From Lucinisca nassula (lineage: Eukaryota; Mollusca; Bivalvia; Lucinida; Lucinidae), in the NCBI GenBank assembly GCA_963580285.1, contig OY757019.1, positions 64,252,587-64,316,586 of the forward strand: a DNA stretch of 64,000 nt. Direction: 5' to 3'. A program made the position numbers and the translations under genes. Shown piece by piece: positions 29,461 through 36,400 of the stretch (its first letter is position 1; each line of letters begins with the position of its first letter). The notes below the pieces were generated by a model that worked only from the letters and a program-made list of their open reading frames with translations, did no database searches and had not been told where the DNA came from.

Positions 29461-30355
29461 GTTGGTCTTCATTCTCAGTTGTCACTATAGATGCCTTCAA
29501 TTGTAAAGAATTATTTTTTCCTTTTATCATGGTGATTCTGCGTCGAGGTCCTTCACTGCCTTTGGGTAAATCTATAGTTCCAATTGTAATGTCAAAACTT
29601 TCGTCAATAGCGAGATTTTGATTGCTGTTAAGGACTTTCTCGATGGTCTCCATCACTTTCTGCGCGTCCAGTTGGTCCCAGGCCTGCAGGGGTACAACGA
29701 TAGGGTCGTGTAAACCTTCGTGATGAATCACGACCCTTCCCAAGTCGTTTCCCGCCAAATTGCCACGGGCTTCGTTCAAAACATCGTTGAACATATGATG
29801 GAGCCCATCTCGTATGTCTTGTAACCGTTCCCCGTTGTGCTGCTCGCTAATTTTTATCTGGTAGGTGCGGTCCACGGCCGCATTTTTGGCGTACGTTCTT
29901 TCCGACTTTTTTCTCATGTTGTACTGGAGTGGTGGGGTATCGGGTCGTCGTGACGGTCCCGGTTGAGGTTCTTCCCCTCCGCCTGTCTGTGGTAAAGGCG
30001 GGTTCCAGTCCCCATCCTCGACACAAGCATTAGCCGTTTCTTCCATCTCGTCATCAAATAGAATAGCCTTGGTCGACTCTTCGACCTCTTCCTGTTCTCG
30101 AACGTATTCCAGGGCCAGATCTAAGTCGTCTTCTCTCGACTGTATATGAATAGTTGGCCCTCCTAGATGTTCAAGTATCGTATCTAGTTCTTCTCTGACA
30201 AAGACATCTCCGTACTCTTGGTTTCGTAACTGGAACAAACGAAGTCGCACCCCCGGGGAATCCTGTATCCCCCACGTCGCTGCAAAATTCATTAAGGCGT
30301 CGGCGTCAGTAAACGTGTTCACCATACTCTCGAACTGTGCTGTGATATTTTCCAT
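29457..30355 (-). pseudogene. POLB: DNA polymerase N-terminal extension
   Basis: ATG at 30355 begins about 300 residues of the polymerase precursor: an acidic linker (EEVEESTKAILFDDEMEE), a Pro-rich stretch, then KISEQHNGERLQDIRDGLHH, GNDLGRVVIHHEGLHDP and DESFDITIGTIDLPKG, ending ENEDQLC at the insertion site. This extension precedes the polymerase domain in animal Polintons; by analogy with protein-primed polymerases it may hold the terminal protein. The frame seems open for another ~40 codons inside the insertion, but these are not polymerase sequence. Confidence 0.8.
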
Positions 30356-30399
30356 GTTGTCGTTGCAAATTCAATATTGAGAATGAATTATTTTCTTTG

Positions 30400-30420
30400 C
30401 GCTCGTTCTTATATACTTTT
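30400..30420 (-). promoter_or_regulatory. TATA box of the polymerase gene
   Basis: TATATAAG on the minus strand (plus 30,408-30,415) lies about 53 bp before the ATG at 30355, in an otherwise ordinary leader. Spacing predicts initiation near 30,380. It is immediately preceded (plus 30,455-30,720) by the E-box-like array. Confidence 0.65.
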
Positions 30421-30454
30421 GGAAATCTCGTTCTTACGTTTGATTGGATTATTA

Positions 30455-30720
30455 AAATAGCATTTCGGGTTGTCACGTGATCGCGTCACGTGATCGCGTC
30501 ACGTGATCGATTTTCTAGTTAGCCAGAATAATTTTGTAAAAAATAGCCTTTCGGGTTATCACGTTATCGCGTCACGTGATCGCGTCATGTGATCGATTAA
30601 ACAGAATATGTTTGTAAAATTAACACTTCGGGTTGTCACGTTATCGCGTCACGTGATCACGTCGTGTAATCGATTTTCTAGTTAGCAAGAATGGGTTTGT
30701 AAAAATAAGATTTCGAACTC
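30455..30720. promoter_or_regulatory. E-box-like array upstream of polymerase
   Basis: Three ~80-bp units, each starting TTTCGGGTT and carrying three 13-bp boxes of form TCACGTGATCGCG, then an AT-rich spacer with TTTGTAAA. Of nine boxes, five have a perfect palindromic CACGTG; the others differ by one or two bases. CACGTG is the binding site of bHLH-type factors (USF, MITF/TFE, Myc/Max). Repeated boxes beside the polymerase promoter suit an enhancer or a replication-origin-like element. A single CACGTG also precedes the TBP-like gene. Confidence 0.7.
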
Positions 30721-30756
30721 GTCAAAATCTCTGTATAATTATAGCCAAATATAGGT

Positions 30757-31053
30757 TTTAATTGATTTGAGGTTTAACGTCCCCGTCAACACTGTAAAGG
30801 TCATTTTGGAGACGTTGCTTCCAATTTTGTGGGACTTTTACCCGACATTGAGATGAAATGACATCTCAAGCCCTGTCGCCCAATGAAACCGAAAGGGTTT
30901 ATTAGCATGGACGGTCCGCCTCGCACCGCGGTTCCTGGACAGGCTTAGATCCTCTTAGCGGTTTACCAGTACTAGTGTGCGGGCCGGATTCAGCTCTGCG
31001 TGGAAGCATCATGCAGCCCATATATTTCTTCAAGCCCCTATGGGCGGGGGCCG
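30757..31053 (-). repeat. SINE-like family D inserted in the Polinton
   Basis: A full ~297-bp copy in reverse orientation, flanked by AGCCAAATATAGGT at 30743-30756 and 31054-31067, a perfect 14-bp target duplication. It begins (plus strand) TTAATTGATTTGAGGTTTAA and ends GCCCCTATGGGCGGGGGCC. Inserted after the Polinton. Confidence 0.92.
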
Positions 31054-31067
31054 AGCCAAATATAGGT

Positions 31068-31380
31068 CCAATCTCATACATTTGATGTTTCATTGTTTGC
31101 ATTACGATAACATACCCGTTCGACATTTTTCATATCTCCAAATATGGCGACATTTTTATGAAAAACCATATTTTTTTATATTGCAAACATAGGTTGTGGG
31201 TACTCGTTAGAACCGCCTCTTTGTGGTCTTGGAGCAGAAATAAGAAAAATTGTGAACACCCAGATTTCTCCGTAAAAAGTGGGGATTTAGTGGGGTGACC
31301 ACGTGATGCGATCGGTGAGTTCATCACCAATACTTAGAATACCTTTCAATTTCGAGTCATTCTATAGGGAGTTAAAAGCG
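31068..31380. repeat. Hairpin-forming dispersed repeat fragment
   Basis: Contains ACATAGGTTGTGGGTACTCG TTAGAACCGCCTC and GAGCAGAAATAAGAAAAA, also found near 10,315, 46,090-46,220 and 52,650-52,980. At 46.1 kb the same sequence forms a long hairpin; here only one arm is clear. AAAAAGTGGGGATTTAGTGG near 31,280 corresponds to AAAGTGGGGTTCATTTC at 46.2 kb. Probably a foldback/MITE remnant. Confidence 0.55.
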
Positions 31381-31394
31381 ATTTAACGCATTTT

Positions 31395-31720
31395 GGTCAC
31401 GGTCCGATGATTTCATCTCCTTTAAACGATTCGTTTGATACCCAGATCACCCAAATCGGTTCAGGCATAAGGGAAATAAAGCCATTTAAAGATTACCCAA
31501 AGGGAGATAATCTGAACCGTCAGAGGAGATAATTCCGCCACGGTCCGATGATTGCGTCGCGTAGGTCTCCTTTAGACAATTCGTTTGATACCCAGACCAC
31601 CCAAATCGGTTCAGGCATAAGGGAAATAGAGTCATTTAAAGCGTACCAAAAGGGAGATAATTTGAACAACCAAGGGATATAATTAGGCCACAGTTGAATG
31701 TTTTTATCGTGTAGGTCTCC
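31395..31720. repeat. ~150-bp direct repeat, 2-3 copies
   Basis: CACGGTCCGATGATT occurs at about 31,397 and 31,538, each followed by CGTTTGATACCCAGA and AAATCGGTTCAGGCATAAGG and by GGGAGATAAT. A third, diverged start is near 31,690 (GGCCACAGTTGAATG...GTAGGTCTCCTTTAGACGA). It lies in the right arm of the Polinton. Confidence 0.75.
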
Positions 31721-31724
31721 TTTA

Positions 31725-31951
31725 GACGAGTCCAAACACGATCCCCTTCGGATAAAAACTAAGGCCGTTTGGTTTCGCAAACATTGTAGATCCGGATCAG
31801 ACGCCACACAACATCTGATCAATGTGTAAACTATTCGCTTACAGTTCAGGGTATAGTCTTCCCTAACTTGATTTATGTCAAGAACATCATTTAGAGAACG
31901 GTCCAATAAACCCTGAACAGACACAATTAAATTTGTAGTGTCATGACACAT
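31725..31951 (-). CDS. Possible short Polinton gene of unknown function
   Basis: Minus-strand reading frame from ATG 31951. The first ~75 residues (MCHDTTNLIVSVQGLLDRSL, later TLIRCCVASDPDLQCLRNQT) look like ordinary protein, after which the frame enters the 150-bp repeats and continues to 31,520 without meaning. No family recognised, no promoter seen. It may be a fragment of a right-arm gene whose end was replaced by repeats, or a chance frame. Confidence 0.3.
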
Positions 31952-32033
31952 TTAAACGTGAATAAGCCAGCTTATTAAGCCAATCTTGATTATTGTTTTG
32001 GGGTTTACGGGTTAGACTGATGCGAAAAGCGTA

Positions 32034-32640
32034 TGAGACCGCGTTTATACGCGGGCTGATCGGTCATATATTGTCGCTAAAGTTTTACTTTTATAGGTTT
32101 TTTCGTTCGCTGGTCCAATACTCGTATCGCAGCAATAAAAAGTCAATATACCGTGAATGAACCTTAAAGCGCTGATCACCACTAGCAGATGACATTTTTT
32201 CTTTGTTTGGGTTCAGCAGTCCTGATAAGGGCAGGTGATTCGCGTTAAACATGAACCCTTGAGTGAGTGAGTGTTTCAGTCCCACCAACAAAGATGCAAC
32301 CTGGAAATTAAGAAATAGAACGATTTTCCGTGTTAAGCGGACTGGCCGAGGTCATCCAGGTATGTTCATTTTCAAATTTTAGTACCCCTTCTGATCCTTA
32401 GTTTTGTGATGAGACCGCGTTTATACGCGGGCTGATCGGTCATATATTGTCGCTAAAGTTTTACTTTTATAGGTTTTTTTCGGTCGCCGGCCCAATACTC
32501 GTATCGCAGCAATAAAAAGTCAATATACCGCGAATGAACCTTAAAGCACTAATCACCACTGGCAGATGACATTTTTTCTTTGTTTGGGTTCAGCAGTCCT
32601 GCTAATGGCAGGTGTTTCCGTGTTAAGCGGACTGGCGCAT
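32034..32640. repeat. ~200-bp segment duplicated at 377-bp spacing
   Basis: The block starting GAGACCGCGTTTATACGCGG and continuing through GGTCATATATTGTCGC, CAATACTCGTATCGCAGC and CTTTGTTTGGGTTCAGCAG occurs at ~32,034-32,235 and ~32,411-32,612 with a few substitutions. TTTCCGTGTTAAGCGGACTG also occurs twice (32,323 and 32,615). The opening contains the palindrome CCGCGTTTATACGCGG. A SINE remnant (GAGTGAGTGAGTGTTTCAG) lies between the copies. Confidence 0.8.
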
Positions 32641-32800
32641 TTCAGGCTAAAATCCATTATCAGATGATATTTTCGCAAGTTGGTTTTGAAAGACAAATAC
32701 ACCTATTCAAACATGTTTACGACAAAAATATAGAAAAAAATCTGATAAAAATGATCGATAGCTCAAATAACGACACAGTCCTTGTCACATTTTTGTATAA

Positions 32801-32878
<78 letters not shown>
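32801..32878. repeat. (GA)n microsatellite
   Basis: About 38 uninterrupted GA dinucleotides. Open frames on both strands through it code only Arg-Glu or Ser-Leu repeats and are not genes. Confidence 0.97.
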
Positions 32879-32882
<4 letters not shown>

Positions 32883-32892
32883 TGCATCTTTT

Positions 32893-33030
32893 TAGCCCCC
32901 CGCCCCTCGGGGCTTGAAGAAATAGATGCTTCCACGAATCGCGCACTGGAAAACCGCTTAGCCCAGGTAAAGCGGTGCGAATCGGCCCTTCCATAAACCC
33001 TATTGGCAGGGCTTGTCGTTTCACCTCGAC
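32893..33030 (+). repeat. SINE-like family D fragment
   Basis: Diverged, internally deleted copy with CCCCGCCCCTCGGGGCTTGA AGAAATAGATGCTTCCACG, AAAACCGCTTAG and ATAAACCCTATTGGCAGGG, abutting the right Polinton terminus. Confidence 0.7.
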
Positions 33031-33032
33031 CT

Positions 33033-33394
33033 TTTGTTTTCAATTTATAGTGCCTTCTACGAACAATAGACACGGATTTTTATTCCGAGGTCATGGAGCA
33101 GCTGGGTTGGCCTTTTGTTTAAATTTTAGTGCCTTCACCAAACAATAGAAATGGATTTTTATTCCGAGGTCACGGAGCAGCTGGGTTGACCTTTTGTTTA
33201 GTGCCTTCACCAAACAATAGAGACGTGGCAAAGGTCATCCAAAATGGCCGATACGCCGTGAGGTCGTGCCCGCGCATGCGCAGTCCGTGGCGCCAAAGTT
33301 ATTCCGAGGTCATCCAATATGGCTGCCGCGCCGACGCGTCGTGACGTCATCCCCGCGCATTCGCAGTCCGTGGGACCCAACCGACGCCAATACT
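33033..33394 (-). repeat. Polinton right terminal inverted repeat
   Basis: Inverted counterpart of 16,776-17,060, ending CCGACGCCAATACT at 33,394. It is about 77 bp longer because the block from ATTTTTATTCCGAGGTCA to CACCAAACAATAG is tandemly duplicated (about 33,078-33,230). Two CGCGCATGCGCAGTCCGTGG-type blocks are present as in the left terminus. Confidence 0.92.
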
Positions 33395-33665
33395 AGTACT
33401 GAATTACATTTGGGCAAAGCCTGCTCTCCTTGCAGCAGGTAACGGTAGATGGTGAGTGTTGATATTTCTTCTGTTTCTACACTTCCATTCACTCTGTCCC
33501 TCACTTTCATCTCCTCTGCTCTCTCTTTTATCCCTTTCCCCCCTTTCACTTGGAGAAGACAAAATGATCATCAAGGGTTGACCTGTCGTTTAACTCAAAA
33601 CAATCGATGAATCAATTCTATTTTCTTCGTCGAATTTTTTAACCCTCACAAAATGTCTAGATAAC
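33395..33665. repeat. Dispersed repeat shared with 59,310-59,850
   Basis: Contains TCCTTGCAGCAGGTAACGGT, TGTTGATATTTCTTCTGTTT, GGTTGACCTGTCGTTTAACT and AACAATCGATGAATCA, all also present at 59,310-59,850, where a family D SINE interrupts the copy. This is the uninterrupted version. Confidence 0.75.
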
Positions 33666-33778
33666 TGCTTGATCTACGACTGGCATTGATACCATAATAA
33701 TTATTCCTCATAAATCAACTTTCCTCAGTACTTTCAGTACTTTGATTTCGAGTTGTATTTCACGAAGTAAATCAATCA

Positions 33779-33945
33779 AGTGTGAGTGAGTGAGTGTTTC
33801 AGTTTTACGTCCCACAACAGCTAAAGTCATACGGAGACGGGACCTCGGTTTAAAGACTCATCCGAAAGTCTGGAGAAGCCCGGGATCGAACCTGCGACCC
33901 CTGGTTTAGAAGGCGAGTAGCGTAACCACTCGACCACGGAGGCTT
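33779..33945 (-). repeat. tRNA-derived SINE, family A
   Basis: On the minus strand it starts GCCTCCGTGGTCGAGTGGTT (A-box like), has GGTTCGATCCC (B box), and continues GGCTTCTCCAGACTTTCGGA to GTGGGACGTAAAACTGAAAC, ending in ACTCACTCAC repeats. A second copy on the plus strand is at 52,987. The tRNA-like head lacks a matching acceptor stem, so it is a SINE and not a tRNA gene. Confidence 0.88.
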
Positions 33946-34008
33946 CTATCAATCAAGTGTGCTTGTGGTCTGTATGAAAGTGATATGGCATTTTTTTCTT
34001 TTATTTAG

Positions 34009-34204
34009 GAATATTATTAACCGTTCCTTAAAAAGCGGTTATAAAGCGGTTGGTGAAGAGAAAGGCAGTTTTAAAACATTGCAGAACTTGTCTCGATCGT
34101 ACCTCGAACGCAGGCAGAAAGAGACCTCATATCCTACCAACATGGTCAATTTTACAAAACATGCCATTGTTCATCTGAAATCAAATTGCGTGTCAAACAA
34201 GTAA
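34009..34204 (+). other. Possible host exon, unidentified
   Basis: An open frame of about 64 residues (RNIINRSLKSGYKAVGEEKG, later HAIVHLKSNCVSNK) begins right after a polypyrimidine-AG 3' splice site (TTTTTTTCTTTTATTTAG, to 34,008). It ends at CAAGTAATT, which is either a stop (TAA 34202-34204) or a splice donor at 34,201. Family not recognised; could be a 3'-terminal exon or a processed fragment. Another acceptor-like tract ends at 34,334. Confidence 0.3.
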
Positions 34205-34530
34205 TTTAAAAGCTTAACATGGTTCTGTCTTTTCTGACAAATTTTCCACCAGCATAAAACTTGTGCGAGTGAGCAGCTCGCCACATTCAGCCTTCGCTGT
34301 TCATAAAAGTTTTTTTTTTTTTTAACCATTGCAGTTAGAGGCGCACCGACGTTGCGATTTCGCTCCTCGCCGGGTCCGTTAGTATGTTTCTACGTACATT
34401 GTCCTCCTTTCAATGGTTTGAGACGGACAGCTAACAATGAAACTCTTACCTATTTAGAGCGACAACGGTTTCAGCAAACTTGCCCATATTTGCTGATTCT
34501 ATAAATCCGCAGAACCCTGCACAACCTTTA

Positions 34531-36396
34531 ATGCCCCAAGTGATGACACCAAGTGTTGTTCAACCTCAGGTACCTCAAGGTATGACACCAAATATGGGGT
34601 TTATACCACAAAAAATATCACATAATACTATGACGTTGCCAACTTATACCTGTCAACACCCAAATGTGGGTTCATTGACTTCACTACAAACAGTGTCTAC
34701 ACCATCTTTAATAGACATTAAACCTAAAACTTCACAACAAATTGTGATTGATAAAATTACAACAGTTATTCCAAAAGCTGCAATATATCCCCCTACAAGT
34801 GCAGCAAATCAATACCAAACTAATCAAATTAAAAATGACACTACTGTTTCGACAGACTCAAATAATTCACAAGTTTTATCTTCGGCGAAAGCGGGTGACA
34901 GGGGTAATACACAAACTGCTAATACAATCAATTTGACTACCATTGCATGTACAAATAGTACACCCACAGCTTATGCATCTCAACCAGTTGCAAATATGGA
35001 AATAGTGAATGATCGAGGTCGATCTAGAACAAGAAATCTGTCAAAAACTGCTAGTCGGAGTAGAAGTAAGTCTCCCGCGCCTCCGAGACTCCAGTTATTT
35101 TCTGGGGATCCCGAAGGCTTATCATGGTCATCTTTTATAATGAAGTTTGACCGTGCGGGAATAAGACGTGGTTGGTCTGAAGACAAAAAAATAAACAGAT
35201 TATATGACTGTTTGACAGACAAGGCTCTTGAATATGCAAGTAAATCTGAGAATAAAGAAAATTTCTCAAAGTTAAAACAAGAATTAGCCTTAAGATTTGA
35301 TTCCAAAGAAGAACCTATAGCCGCTAGACAACGTCTTCATCTTGCGAGACAAAATGAAGATGAAACACTTGAAACTTTCCTCCAGCGCATACTCCAAATT
35401 GCGATGGATGGATATAAGGATGAAACATCTACTATATGGCAACAGTTGGCCACAGATGCATTTTTACGTGGATGCAGACACAAAGATGCAGCCATGATTG
35501 TAATGAATGAAGGCCCAAAATCAGTGCATGAAGCGTGTAAACGCATCAAAACAATTATTGCTAACAAAAAGGCTATTTCAAGTGGGAAAGTAACTTTCCA
35601 GGAAAAGGCTTTTTCTTTTCAAGAGGAAACGAGGGTTTCTAATATTGAAAAGGTAGATGATTTAGTTCATTTGATAAAGACCACACCCAGTTTTTATAGA
35701 TCTCCCTCTAATTCTCCAGCTCGGTACCCATCTGGCTCACAGAACCAAAATTGGCCCAGGCAAAGGTCTCCAGATGTATACCGAGGTGGGTCCCCTCATG
35801 GCAGACAGTCATATGGTTATAGGAATTCGCCATCAAGACAAGAAATGCCTTATAGAGGTGATAGAACATTCAATTACTCCAATAGAAGTCCTAATAGAGT
35901 GAACGGTGGAAGCAACTATACTATGGGTGATAGGTATCACCGAGGCTATAGTCCTCCATCAGGTCCTGCATACGCACCCATTCCTTCAAATAGAGTGAAC
36001 GGTGGCAGTAATTATACTATGGGTGATAGGTATCACCGAGGCTATAGTCCTCCACCAGGTTCTGCATACACACCTATTTCTCCAAATCAGTATCCTCCGA
36101 GATACCCATCTCAGCAGTATGTATATGATGGATATCCATCATCTGATACTGTTGGAAATAGAGACTACAGACGAGACCATTTGTCTCAAGGGTATCGAGA
36201 GGGAAATAAACAGAGCTTTAACATTAAATCACAAAATCGAGATTCGGTTGCGGGAGTTGATAGGTCATATCTATCGAATACGCCTAGAAGCCCCGAGGCT
36301 TTTGTTCGGTCCGTATATGGTCAAGATTTTGGATCTCAAGATATCCAGGAGGATTTAAACAAGGACGGACTAGGTCCAAGGGCGACGGAAGCCTAG
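34531..36396 (+). CDS. gag: gag polyprotein
   Basis: The first ATG is 34531; the frame is open back to 34,441 without ATG, so a non-ATG or spliced start is possible. The N-terminal ~200 residues are Thr/Asn/Gln-rich and disordered, followed by an SR-type basic stretch (RSRTRNLSKTASRSRSKSP). A retrotransposon gag/capsid domain follows (RLQLFSGDPEGLSWSSFIMK through FLRGCRHKDAAMIVMNEGPK). The C terminus is Tyr/Arg/Pro-rich and contains a 35-residue direct duplication (NRVNGGSNYTMGDRYHRGYS twice, 35,895-36,070). No CCHC zinc knuckle is seen; the Arg/Gly/Tyr-rich tail may bind RNA instead. Ends at TAG 36394-36396. Confidence 0.85.
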   Translation: MPQVMTPSVVQPQVPQGMTPNMGFIPQKISHNTMTLPTYTCQHPNVGSLTSLQTVSTPSLIDIKPKTSQQIVIDKITTVIPKAAIYPPTSAANQYQTNQIKNDTTVSTDSNNSQVLSSAKAGDRGNTQTANTINLTTIACTNSTPTAYASQPVANMEIVNDRGRSRTRNLSKTASRSRSKSPAPPRLQLFSGDPEGLSWSSFIMKFDRAGIRRGWSEDKKINRLYDCLTDKALEYASKSENKENFSKLKQELALRFDSKEEPIAARQRLHLARQNEDETLETFLQRILQIAMDGYKDETSTIWQQLATDAFLRGCRHKDAAMIVMNEGPKSVHEACKRIKTIIANKKAISSGKVTFQEKAFSFQEETRVSNIEKVDDLVHLIKTTPSFYRSPSNSPARYPSGSQNQNWPRQRSPDVYRGGSPHGRQSYGYRNSPSRQEMPYRGDRTFNYSNRSPNRVNGGSNYTMGDRYHRGYSPPSGPAYAPIPSNRVNGGSNYTMGDRYHRGYSPPPGSAYTPISPNQYPPRYPSQQYVYDGYPSSDTVGNRDYRRDHLSQGYREGNKQSFNIKSQNRDSVAGVDRSYLSNTPRSPEAFVRSVYGQDFGSQDIQEDLNKDGLGPRATEA

Positions 36397-36400
36397 CCCG
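36354..36400 (+). promoter_or_regulatory. -1 programmed frameshift site at gag/pol overlap
   Basis: TTTAAAC occupies 36354-36360 in the gag frame as T TTA AAC, a classic slippery heptamer. The pol frame is -1 relative to gag and is open from here through the protease with no stop. After a 9-nt spacer comes CTAGG (36370-36374), which can pair with CCTAG (36392-36396), and GGG (36380-36382) in its loop can pair with CCC (36397-36399), giving a possible H-type pseudoknot. The gag stop is 34 nt downstream of the heptamer. Confidence 0.8.

Larger units (their letters stand above)
16776..33394. mobile_element. Polinton/Maverick element carrying TBP and PC4 homologues
   Basis: The core element is 16.6 kb between AGTATTGGCG at 16,776 and CGCCAATACT ending at 33,394; the left end is amplified outward to 15,286. 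It encodes the Polinton hallmark set: protein-primed type B DNA polymerase, retroviral-like integrase with chromodomain, FtsK/HerA-like packaging ATPase, adenain-like protease, double-jelly-roll major capsid protein and penton-like minor capsid protein. Plus-strand and minus-strand gene blocks converge near 23,030. Secondary insertions (a Penelope-type piece in polymerase, a SINE at 30,757, other repeats) and several frameshifts show it is an old, inactive integrated copy. No 6-bp target duplication could be confirmed because the outer left end is truncated. Confidence 0.93.

Noticed and set aside
32580..33073. Open frames of 79-138 aa through the GA run on both strands
   Set aside because: They consist largely of Arg-Glu or Ser-Leu dipeptides created by the microsatellite and SINE/TIR fragments.
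33779..33945. Serine-like tRNA gene on the minus strand
   Set aside because: A second copy with the same non-tRNA tail at 52,987 shows it is a SINE head.
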